From: Dromaius novaehollandiae
Lineage: Eukaryota > Chordata > Aves > Casuariiformes > Dromaiidae
Assembly (NCBI RefSeq): GCF_036370855.1
Contig: NC_088098.1
Coordinates: 143,860,721-143,924,720 of the forward strand
Length of the DNA: 64,000 nucleotides
Direction of reading: 5' to 3'
Shown here: positions 13,401 to 24,690 of the stretch, one piece after another
How positions within the stretch are numbered: the first letter of the stretch is position 1
How the letters are laid out: the number at the start of each line of letters is the position of its first letter
Position numbers and translations under genes: made by a program
Notes under the pieces: model-generated
Database searches by the model: none
The model's input: only the letters and a program-made list of their open reading frames with translations
What the model was told of the DNA's origin: nothing

Positions 13401-14681
13401 TCTTAAATAACTGTCACAACACTTAAACTGTTTTTAGATCCTTGGTAGAACAAAAGCAGGTAAAAAGATCAATGCAACATAAATCAGCTTTTCTTCAAGA
13501 TGCACAAAAAAGGTACTTTTGAATTGCTACTGACTCCCATTTCTCAGTTGCTGTTTGTTTTTGTTGCAGCACAACTCCCAAAGATTCCGCTGCCATCCAA
13601 GTGGCACATAGCCCAGGCAGCTGATACAGCTCCTGCAAAGAGGAGCAGACATCAAGGGAGGGTGGAGTTTGGTGAGGGAAGAGGAGCTATGCAGGAAAAT
13701 GAATGAAAAACAAAGCATACAAGAGTGCAAATCAGTTACACTGAAGTATGTGCTATGACAGGAAACACATGAAATGAGTTCTGTATCATCTGCTACTTTT
13801 ACTGTATGCTATAGGGGGTGCTAGCTGGAACATACGCAAACATCCCCAAACTATTTCTAGAGTTTTTAAAAGATACTTCCCTCAGTCTTTCTGGAGGAAA
13901 CTGCTTATTTCCAGGAAAGAGTACCTTAGTACTCTTCACAACACTGCTATGTCTAAACACAGATACAGAATAAACTTCAATAATCTCTATTTTCAGTATA
14001 TCTGCTTTGTGGCTGCATGGTTTCAAAGCACCAGGCCCAGCCTGCTTCTGGGAGCTGCTCCCTGGACCATTGCAGAAGCCTAGTGTAGTGTGGGTGAGGA
14101 GAATCAGGCACTGCCTCTGGCAGGCAGAGCACCAGAACAGGCAGCACCTCAGTGAGGAAACTACATGGTTTTGGGGTGGGCAAAAGGATAAAAACTATTG
14201 TCTGGTTCAGCATTCAGTGAAGCCAATAGAATTATTACGTTTATTTTTGGTGGATGCTGAATCGGGATCTTGATATGGTCAGCCACACTGACTTTCCCAC
14301 AAAGACCCCCTCCACTTAAGGAGAAATTCCACAGGGAGCCAAGATGGAAACTCCACCAGTCTTGGGGAACCTGCGGGCTAGGGAAATGGGATCAGCCAGG
14401 CCATGACCCCTCATAGGCCAGCTGCCACTGATGGTATGATCCTGGGGGCTGGGGGGATAAAACAACTGAGAACTAAATCTCAGTAAATTTTACTTGCCAT
14501 CTCTTCTCTCCAGACTTCTCATGGCTTTTTTCCTCCCAAACAGACTGCTCTACCCCTTGGCTTCTCAGCTGTACCACATTCTAAGTCAGGCACCTGAAGG
14601 AGTCACGCTGTTCTTCCACGTGTATATGGCAGGCTAATATAGGTATCAGGAGTGTGATTCATCAGATCAGATGTGGACATA
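4472..14681. other. AT-rich non-coding DNA
   Basis: No supported gene. The frame at 4,461-4,673 is hydrophobic only because the DNA is T-rich. Locally denser, less AT-biased stretches at 6,290-6,480 and 9,420-9,545 are possible conserved non-coding elements. A GC-richer patch at 10,330-10,660 is open in several frames on both strands but resembles no protein. Short perfect palindromes occur at 6,443-6,457 (15 bases) and 8,909-8,930 (10-base arms). Confidence 0.55.
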
Positions 14682-14852
14682 CACATCTGAACTAACTGTC
14701 TAGACTCCGTTTATCATTTACTGAGAGAAAGAGACACTTTTAGCAAGTGACTCATCTCATGCTAAAGTTACTCTCTTAAATGAACTGTATGCCAGAAAGT
14801 GTCTATTTCCAACTATTCATTGTAAAAGGAGTTCAGATGTGGTTCAGATGTG
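14682..14852. repeat. palindromic MITE-like element
   Basis: CACATCTGAAC at 14,682-14,692 is the exact reverse complement of GTTCAGATGTG at 14,831-14,841, which is itself directly duplicated at 14,842-14,852. Between these ends the arms pair imperfectly. For example AGACACTTT near 14,732 pairs with AAAGTGTCT near 14,796, and the two 'cc..ttta' segments next to the termini also match after skipping about 13 bases in the left arm. A second small perfect inverted repeat (TCAGATGTG / CACATCTGA, 14,667-14,690) overlaps the left end. The design is that of a non-autonomous DNA transposon that is one long hairpin. Family not assigned. Confidence 0.5.
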
Positions 14853-15984
14853 GTCATCATACTATAGGAACCTTAAGCTAATGAGGTCAAGCCCAGCCGT
14901 TGCTGTTCAATAAGCAATAAACTAATTCAGAAATAAGAATATCCTAGTCCAAGATGTGTTATAGCTCAATTAATCTAACCAAAGTTTTATTAAAAATTAA
15001 CATTATGTTTTTACATGCCGAGTGTTTCAGTTTTTAATTAGTCCAATAAATACTATTGCATGAAATACTAGCATTTGAGGTATTTATCTTAAATGTCTAT
15101 CTGACGAATCAGGATGTACCATATCTAGAACATGAGATGTTGCATAGACTTTATGTAATTATATTTCAGTTTAATCATCAGTCTTCAATTTCTTCTTTCA
15201 CTGTCAATCTGCTTAGGCCAATAAACATCACTTTCAGATGCAAGGTGCTTTGTTTAGGATATGAAGGAGCCAAACAGTAATGAAAAGTTTTATCTTTACT
15301 AGTAAATTTTTAGTTGTTTTATCTTTTAAAATATAAATCTCATTAAAACACTAACAATTTTTTAATCATCATGTTTATGTTTGTGAAATATATGCCTCAG
15401 TCCACTATCTTTAGTACTTAGCCACACTTACAAACTGGATACTAAAACATCTAGGCGACAAGTTACAGATCTAAAATAAGAGCAATATTTGTGGGAACCG
15501 TCACCAAGACTCCTCTGCTGTTCACCCAGAGAACTGTGTTTACACCCTCTAGCTCAGTGTTTGGTTGTACTGCATGGGAGCTGCAGAATTGTTCAAAACT
15601 TGTATATTACTACAAGAAGCAGATGGTTCTTCATTCCTGGGGATCAGCTACATCTCCTTGCCAAACAAAAAACTCACAGATCCTGTAGCCTTTTTCTTCC
15701 TCGCACTCTTCTTGGCTGGGAAGGCTGAGTCAAACAGACACTCCCAGCCCAAGTGAAAGGGAAGAATCAGTCACTAACAGGGGTATTCTGGGTGACTCCC
15801 ATCCTCTTTTTTCTTTTTTTTCTGCACCACTTCAAAAATACAAGCATTACTGTATTTGTCATTTTTAAGTTTCCTGGAAGGACAGTACAAATTAACAGAG
15901 CTACATAAAGAAAACCTTCAGATTAGAGCATTATTTATGCACTTATCCAAAGGTACAAAGCACAGGGAGTGAAAAGATTTAATG
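14853..15984. other. AT-rich non-coding DNA
   Basis: The sequence is unique-looking and AT-rich. Three overlapping frames at 15,489-15,756 are shadows of one another and show no domain. I see no other structure here. Confidence 0.5.
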
Positions 15985-18080
15985 AGGACATAAGAAATGC
16001 CCTATTGGATCAGGCCAATGGTCCATCCAATGAGGTATTCTGTCTCCTATAGTGGCAGTAGGAGTTACTATCTAGGGAAAGCATGAGAGCCTGGCGCTTT
16101 TCTGCAGCCCATTCCCCTCATACCTCCCCAGAAGCAAGTAATTGGATTAGGAAGTTGGAAGATACTTCCCTGCCCATTCGCTTTAGTATCCATGTATGGA
16201 CTTGTTGTCCATGAATATGCCTAACCTGTTTTTGAACCTGGTAGCATCATGTGGCACCACAATCTTCTGTGGCAACAAAGTCTAGCTGTGAAGAAAAAAG
16301 ATACTTTCTTTTACCTGCCTTAAAACAATCTCATAGTATTTCAAATGAGTGCCCTAGTACTAGTATTGAGCGATTTGCTCAGTAACAGTTCTGTCTTCAT
16401 GATTTTGTAAACCATGCTCACACTCCCACTCAGCTTCCTCCTAAAAATGAAGCATTCCAGCCTTTTTAATTCATCGTTGTCAGACAGGTGCTCCATCCTC
16501 TTACTCATTTTAGCTGCCCTTCTCTGGAGTTCTTCTGCAACATCCACCTTGTGATACAGAGACCTGTAGTGCCCACAGTATTCAAGATGTGCATTTGCCA
16601 AGGTTTTCTACAGTAGCAAAATGATGCCCTCTGTTTTGTTGTCAATACCTTTCCTGATGATGTCTGACATTTTGTTGGCTTTTATGGCTGCTGCCGTATG
16701 TTCCACCAGTGACTTAAGAGGACTGTTAGCAATAAATCCAAGGGCTTGTTCCTGAGTTGTAACTGATAGATCAAGTTCAGTCTCACAAAGGCACTGTTTA
16801 GATCATTTTTGCCAAGATGCATTATCTTATATTTATTGATATTGAAGCTCATTGCTACATTTTGTTTTTCTGTATTTTTCAACTTAGTTTCATGAGGTCT
16901 TTCCAGAGTCTCTCAGCGCTGGCATATTTCACTCACCAGAATAGCTTAGTATCACCTAAAAACTTGGATATTTCACTGTGCACTTTCTTCTGATCATTGC
17001 TGAAGGTGTTGCAGAGAACTGGCCTCAGCACTGATACCTGGAGGACTCTACAGCTGACTCCACACCGAAAAGCGATCTTCAAGCGCTCCTTTTTACTCCT
17101 GCCTTTTGATCAACTTACAGTCTATGAAAGAACCAGTGCCCTAGCAACTTAGTTGCTATATTCACCCTTGGTGTGAGACCTTGTCAAAGTCTTTTTGAAG
17201 CCTCAAGTATATTATGTGCAGTAGATCCCCTTTATCCATGTGCTGACACCTTCCTAGCAGCCCAGCTGGTTAGCAGTGCAGGATTCCCCTTTACTGAAGC
17301 CATGCCAACTCTTTCCCAGCAGACTGTGTGAATCCTCTGAGACTGTGCTTTTTGTTATCGTCTCTACCACCCTGCTAGGAGAGAAGTCGGTCACTGATGT
17401 TCAGTCTGTGGTTCCCAGACCCTGTCGAGACCCTTTCATATGTGGGAGTTACTCCGGCAACCCACCAGCACTGGGGCTCGGGGCTGTGGGCAAGGAGCGC
17501 TGATGCCCCTTGGCCAGCAGCTCTGCGACTGCCGGACTGAGCTCATCACAGCACTCAGGTGAATGGCACCCAGCTCTGGTGGCTTAGTGACACCTCATCT
17601 AGCTATGTTGCCTAATACTGCCTCCATATTTGCTTCAAAGTGACCATCTCCTCTGAACTATCTGCTGCAATGAGTGGGCCAGGTGTGGGACCCCTGCTGT
17701 CTTCAGCAGGAAACATGACAGCAAAGAGTGCACTGAGTTTCTCTGTTATGATCTTATCATCCCTCTGTGTCCTTTTTACATCTGTCACCAAAATCACCCA
17801 ATCAACTCTCTAGCTGTCTTCCTGCTTTTGATATATTTAAATAACTTTTCAGCTTGAGTATCACAACTGCAAGGCACTCTTCATGTCCTTTTTTAGCCCT
17901 CCTAATTTCCTGCTTTCATTTGACCTGCCACATTTATAAGCTTCAGTGCTTTTTCATTTGTGCAAGCTTTCTGCTTTTTAAAATGCTGACATTTTCCCTA
18001 TGATGGCCTCTTTACCTTTTGTACTGAGCCATGCGGGGTTTTTACTGGAGTGCTTGTTTTCTTTTTGAGGTGCAGTTTAC
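15985..18080 (-). mobile_element. old CR1/L2-like LINE, reverse transcriptase region, minus strand
   Basis: Reading the minus strand from about 18,080 down to 15,985, the remnant follows the order of a CR1-superfamily ORF2. It starts with the pre-RT linker (about 17,800-17,610, 'KLSALFAVMF'), then gives the catalytic box region near 16,935-16,985, where the usual F-ADD-TKL reads 'SKFLGDTKLFW', so one catalytic Asp is lost. Next come the thumb segment (16,882-16,682, 'FNINKYKIMHLGKND') and the C-terminal segment (16,601-16,341, 'ELQRRAAKMSKRMEHLS'). The remaining 3' part is non-coding in frame. Stops and frameshifts are frequent, so it is long dead. It is clearly more diverged than the plus-strand CR1 copies at 37 and 47 kb. 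Ends are approximate. Confidence 0.85.
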
Positions 18081-21000
18081 CTGGGCTTCTAACACAATAT
18101 TTGTAATAACATTGATACAATAATATTACTACTGTATTTGTTCTGTAATATCTACATGGTATTTAACACAACAAAAGCATTGTTTTTAATATAAATATAT
18201 ATATGTGTTTCCTATTACTTGACTGCTAGTCATTCCTTATAACCTTGAATACAGTGCATCTGACTCAGCTACTCTATCGCTACGCTGGGAGAAACTGCCT
18301 GCCTGCTGATAGCATTCGCTCTTCCTTTATTTCTGTAGATACTTGTCAGCTCCCACAGACCTTTTCCTAGAGTAGCATCCTGCTTTTGCTCAGATTTAGG
18401 CTTTGAAGAGTAAATTGTTCTTAGTCTACCAGATATCAAATAAGGTATATTGCAAACAAATAGCATTCTCACTGCATTTTCAAGGGTTCTTGTTATTTTG
18501 CCTTTCCTGTCTGGCTCTGTCTACATCTTCAATTTATTTAACTCTGCTGAGGCAAAATAATTCCTCAACAATATGTGAGTAGTTTAGGATATTTATAAAA
18601 AATATTACACACAATTGCCTCATTTGCAGCTATAGGCTGCAAATCTAACAGTGTTCTGCATCACTTTCTTCAAGTCCTGGTTACTGAAGGCCCATGAGGA
18701 TCTCAGCTTTCACTGCAAAAAGGGGGAATTTCTACCCCTACTTGTTGAAAATAAAAACTTGAAAACATTATGTTGGCAATCATAAAAGCCTGAAAATCTG
18801 GCACTGGTTTAATGTAGAAGGCAGGCTCATGATTTTTATGGTCATGCATCAATTTGGAGTAGGGGGAAGGGACACTCATTCGTTATTTCTGAGTGTTTGC
18901 AGGTGCAATACTGATTGTGGAAATGTCTTCTTTGGGAATGCTTTGCCACTGATGGCCTCAGGTTGGTAACAATATAATTCTTCCTTTAATTCCTGTGAAT
19001 AAGAGAAGCAGAACCTGTCCTATGGTCTAGTGTATTCCTCTGTGCAGGTTTGGTCCCTGATCTTGCAAGCTATATCTTGTACCCATGCTAAGTGCTGCAG
19101 CAATCCGTAATGGTACGTATGCACAGGTATGAAGACCCCTCTGTGCAAGAAAATTGCTCTTGCACTTAAACCATTTGAGTGCAAATATTGGGACACAAAG
19201 ATAAAATTGCAAAAAAAAAAGTCTTTCGGTTAGTTTATTCATTATGAAATTACTCCTTACAGAAATAATACTATGTTCAAACTCTGAGAAATTCTATTAA
19301 AATAAAAGAAAGAGAGATCATAATACAGAATGCCTATTCATTAATTGCTCTTTACCCTGAAAGTCAAAGGATGCCCTTGTTTCTCCATCCTCCATTTATA
19401 AGATATACAAACTCCAGTATAGAAATAAAAAGATTTTTAGTGGAAAGCCTGAAAGGTAGATACCTTCCTTTTACTCCCATTAGGTGGAGCTCTCAGACAA
19501 GAAGAAATGAGTGGAAAAAACAACACAGCATGCATTGCGAGGAAATGTTAGTACTGTGCTATTCAGGTATTTTTCCCTGCCGAGAGCTCTCTCCTTTTGA
19601 TAGAATTCATTTGTATCCAACTAGAAATCTCATTACATGCTTTTAAAACTACTATTACTCAGCAACCTGCCTGTACCACTAGGTTTTCATTAGCTTAACA
19701 CATTGAGATTGAGCTGCAAGCTTTGGAGGTACCTGACTGCTACAGCACTGGGCTCAATATAAGTAACCAGACAGACAGAGAAATAGTTGTGGAAAGGAGG
19801 AAGCAGAGCACATAAAGAATTCAAGAGCAATACATAAAAGTCAGAAAATTCTAGCAGGTGCTTGATTCAGCTTCCAGTATGGTAAAAGTCCACTGACATC
19901 AGTGGTGCAGGATTCAGCTGAAAAAGTGGCCATGAAAACACAATGAAGCAATACAAATGGAAATGGCAAAATGTTTGCAGCCTGACTTTCTTCCTCTTTC
20001 AGATTCTAGTTTCTACTCTTGCTTTTATTGTGTATTTATAATTTCTTACAAAGTACTGGGGTAGCTCTCCCAGTTCCTACACAAGGGGAAGGACCAAGAG
20101 CCCAGTGCAAAGTACTGTACAAACAAGGGACAAAATAATGGATCTTGCTGAAAAATTGCATATTTTCAAGGATATTGGCTCTTACACCAATTGCTCATTA
20201 TTATGCAGTAACTCTGTAGCGTGAATATGTTTGCCAGATGAATGGCTGTAGTTGACAAATGGGAAAGAGGAAGATTCCATTATGTATGCAGTTAACAGAA
20301 TTAACAGAAATTGTCCATACATATATGGAAGGAAAAAGTCTGAACTAGTTCCTATATGATTCAGCATCTTATTTAAGAGAAAAGATTGACTTAATTTAAT
20401 CCCTGCAACTATGATGAAAGCCTGTTAGTTTTATCTTCTCTTTATGTAAATGTTACGCTTTTGTAATAGGCCATTTGAGTAAAGCTTATCCTCTCTCCTA
20501 TATTTATACTTGCTGAAAAAATCTGATAATTTCATGAGCACTGGGATGTGATGCTGGAAAGTGTTCTTTATTTTGTATTTGAATATAGCCTGGCTAGTTC
20601 CAGGTTTTCAAACAAAACCTTCTGTAGAGACTTAGAAAATCTGGAAGTGTGTTATATTTTTAGCCTTTTAAAATCTGTATTCCTTTGCACTCAAAGTAAA
20701 CATCATTTAAGCCTTGTGCTAAAAGAAATAATATACAGTAGCTGTGAGACATGAGAACTAGCAACTTTGTTTTTGTGTTGAAATCAGTTGGCCTTATTAC
20801 TTGATGGACTTTGATTGAGTAGATACACTACTCTAGATTTGCCTCACTAATGCAAAAAGAAAATGTCTACCAGTGAGGACTGGTGCACTGCAATAAGAGT
20901 GTATCTCCTCAGCATTGAAGGACTCTTTCCCACATCCATTTTTTTCTGCTTGGACCAGAATCATGCTGGCCATGCTGGACTATGCACTCTGGTTCCAGTG

Positions 21001-21229
21001 GCTGCAGCTGTAGCTTCCCCCAACTGTTTCAGTTGCAGAGGACATAAAAAGCCAGAGCTTCTGGAGCACATCTGCTTTTAGCTTCCTCTCACTTGCTTTG
21101 AGGATGGCCTTAATGACTACGGAGTGTGTATACAGTTTTCCTTTCAAGTTGTCCTCTGTAAGTCTGTTCCCCTTTCAGATGATAATACATATCTATGGTA
21201 TTGATATGATCCACTCTCTGTCATATATG

Positions 21230-21430
21230 AGCACCCATAGCCTCTACAGTACTTACCCTGAGGCCCCTAACTATAATGTAAGGGGTTATTATTGTCTCTA
21301 TTTTATGCCTCCAGGCAAAGTGACTTTAGAACTATCAAGGTTGTCTTGTCAGAACACGAAACTGAACCTTGTTCTTGTGCATCCTGGCTTAGAGCCCTAT
21401 CCATTGAACTATGCATCTTCTTTAAGGTCC
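21230..21430 (+). repeat. MIR-like SINE fragment
   Basis: 'ttattattgtctctatttta' at about 21,287-21,306 matches the middle of the family. It is followed by a degraded 'aaagtgactt' and by the 3' segment in which 'agagccctatccattgaact' (about 21,391-21,410) corresponds to the usual 'tgctctatccactgaacca'. This is an old, short interspersed element with approximate ends. Confidence 0.45.
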
Positions 21431-23903
21431 ACTGACATTACACAGTAGATGAGTGTAGGTCCAATTTAAGCTTTAAGAAATGGAATGAAGGTTATCACAG
21501 TCTTACTCTGTTTGCCTCCATTCATTCCTGAGAAGAACAAGCAGAAGAAGGATAAAGATGGTGGAAAGCTGAGGCATTTGGTGCCACATGAGGATGAGCC
21601 TCTGGAAAAGTCCTGTAGGCAGAGAGTGCAGCTGGTAAGATTCATCCAGCACAGATTCATCACAGAAGCGTCATTCTAAATGACACTTCCTTCTAATGTA
21701 AAACATTAAATGTAAGACAAAATGTAAAACCCCAAACTGCAAAACTGAAATTTCCCCATAGATATCTTCAGTTTTTCAAAGATTAGCATTTTTCTTTGGA
21801 AAATATTCCAGCAGAAAATTCTCAACTATCCACCATATACCACCCTAATTCCCTTTCCAACTTCCCAGTGTCCATTCCTCTGCATGGGTGAAAATGTTCT
21901 CTTATCCATGAATCAGTATTTAGGTAAACTACAGTGTGGTTAAAAGACAGAAAATCAATCTTAACTACTTAGATTTCCATAAAGTCCGGTTAAATTTGTC
22001 AAGCTATTGTGACTAGATTTGTCAAAACCAGGGTGACAAGCTTTGCTGTGCAGCAAAATGTGCTTGTTTCACAAAATGCTAGAGGGGAACAACAGGATCC
22101 CAGCTCTCATGCTGCTGCATGCACACTAACTTTCTGGCTGTAACTCCATCTGACCCACACATCCAGAACTGAAAAGCCTCTGAAAAGGAAGAGTCTGAGA
22201 AGAAAGCCAATGTGAGTGTTTCATGACTGAGAAGGAAAACAGCGTGAACTTTATAAGAAAAAATAATGGCATTCACACACCAAAACGCTAGATCTGTTAT
22301 TGAAAGTGCTGTACCACTGTTTTTCTTTCATTCACCTGCTTTGGAAGTGGTGCTTTGAAGAGAACACAAATATATTTCTCCTGACTTCTTGTCTGTCCTT
22401 CTGGAAAAGTGCTAAGTACTTGTACTGTGTATCCTGATATGGCTTCATTTTGAATACCTATTTCAGAAAACACACCCCTACTGCAGCACAGTGCAGCCTA
22501 TAGCAATGAAGAGGAATAATAACAAAATCCTTAAAGACAGTTCAGGCATTCTAAGTGCTATACTTGGGTCCAGCTTGAATTTCAAGTGCTTCGATATATC
22601 ATCAAAAAGGTATTTTCCCCCTGTCTCTCAATTGGTTCTAGGTTGTTACATAATGCTAATAACTATGTGGGAATAAACTCAATTAGCTGAATTCATTTTG
22701 CTTCTAAAAACTTTTTTTTGTTCTGAATAAACACAGTCACATATTTATTCAGAGTCTCCTCCTATTGAGCTTCATTAAGACCTCATCCAGACAACGGCTG
22801 CCTGTCCACTATTAAAAGCAGGTTCTCTGTGATGATAGTGAGAAGCAGTGATAAAGAAAGATCCGCAGCTGAGTTATATACTTCAGTGAGGAATGATCCA
22901 TTCTAAATAGTTGATTCAAAACCTGGTAACGTTGCACATTTGTTTGCACATGTTCCATCTTTACTCAAAGTATACTTCAAATGCAGACTGTCTTTTACTC
23001 TCTGTAACAAAATACTCAGAACAATGGAGACCCTGATCAGGGAACACAAATGCCACTCTGCTACAGAGAGCAGAAATGTATTGCCAGCGCCCTAACAAAA
23101 CAATAGGTACTTGATTTTTGAGCACAGTTGGAATTAATTTTTCTTCATTTGCCAGTTGGACTTTTTCTTGCACAGACAACAGAGGAGCAAGTCAAATGTA
23201 AACATATGACTCTTATAAAATTAAGAATTCTATAGAAGAAAATATGAATGCAATTAAAGGGTAACAGCCTTTGATAATTACCATGTCTGATCTCTCTTTA
23301 CTCTTTACAAGAGATGGATGGAAGACTGATCTAGTTCTCTCACTACAGCACATACCTCTCTTCATCTTTTAAACAGACCCACAACGGAGCCTGCTGTTAG
23401 CCATATTGATCTCTTTCGCATTGTACATTAGCTACCATTTTTTTTAAGGACATCTTTCTGCTGTTTAAATGACAGCTTGATTGTTGGAGCCAATTTCCAT
23501 CAAAGCAAAATTGTTTATCTGGTGGCGTGGGTGAGAGGGGCTATTAGTCCTGAAGTTCTAGTATATGGCTGTTTGCGGGAGAAAAACAATTTTAAGTTGA
23601 ATGGAGTCTGTTTTGGTTTCCAATATCCAAATCTTTACCTGAGAAGTGGTTCTCTAAATGTTCATGCAAGAACAGAAAGCTTCCTCCCTCACCTCTTCTA
23701 CTGGATTCTTCTGTTTGCTGTTGGGTAATTCCTTGAAGTTTTGCAAACAGCTCGCCTCTGTTTTTGATTTCCAGTAGAGATTTTTCACTTCAAACGTAAG
23801 GTATAAAAGGACAGTTTGCGCTTCAGTGTGGATAAAAAATCCATAACCCAAGGTATTGGTAGAATGCTCAGGAGCCAGTATGTAGAACGAGCTAAGCTGT
23901 CTC

Positions 23904-23925
23904 AAAAAAAAAAAAAAAAAAAAAA
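23904..23925. repeat. poly-A tract (A22)
   Basis: An uninterrupted run of 22 A, continuing as GAAAAG. No target-site duplication or retrotransposed body could be linked to it. Confidence 0.9.
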
Positions 23926-24519
23926 GAAAAGAATAGTCAGGTCTTATTAATTAATGTAGTTCTCTCTCCTTGCACTAAACTAAAAGATGAAAGACTGATT
24001 AGCATATCTGAAAGAAGTCAAAGAGAAAAGTCTGTATTATTTAAAGACCTCTCCATCGAACCATTGAGCCAGGTAGGAGGGAGAAGGCTCGACCACAACT
24101 CTCTTTCAAAATCTGACAGAAACATAACTGAGTTATATTAATTATCTCTAAGGACAGACATGTGTCTAACATAAGCTCTCCTCTGTCTTCTGATCTGAAA
24201 GACAAGCATCAAAAGCATTAATGTAAGATTGGGTCAGAGATATCTCCTTTGCCCCTCCCTTTCCTTAACTGGCTTGCTGAGTTTATTCCATGTTTTCAAA
24301 TTCCTATGGATAAAATTGGAGAACAAAAGTGCAGCTGGGGGGTTGTGCAAGTAGCAATTTGAGGAGTACCTTCATTCTCTAAACAGCTTGACTTTTCTTG
24401 TCAGGGAATTGTATCTGACAAGCCGCATGTTCCTCCCTCGGCTCAAATAACGGGTGCTGAAATGCAAAAAGGGCTGATTTTCAAGCACACACAGTATTTA
24501 GCGAAGTTATATTCACAAC

Positions 24520-24690
24520 AAAACAGTAATGCAGTAATACCCACTTTCTTCTCCTCCTGGATGGAGGAATTCAGTAAGTCACCCAAACTCGGTAGCGCAT
24601 TAGTGATACAGTAGGAATTAGGCTGAACTTTCCTGAGTCACAACCCTGCTGTTTAACCACAGGACCATGTAACTTCCTCTCATGGTGTGT
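24520..24690 (+). repeat. MIR-like SINE fragment
   Basis: The order of blocks is that of the 3' half of a MIR-type SINE: 'agtaagtcacccaaactc' (about 24,573-24,590, usual 'agtgacttgcccaagg'), then 'gtaggaattaggctgaac', then 'cctgagtcacaaccctgctg' and 'taaccacaggaccatg' (about 24,654-24,669, usual 'taaccactagaccatg'). It is strongly diverged; ends are approximate. Confidence 0.5.

Noticed and set aside
20030..20140. Possible SINE 5' end ('aaagtactgtacaaacaa')
   Set aside because: Only one short phrase matches; not enough ordered blocks to call a SINE.
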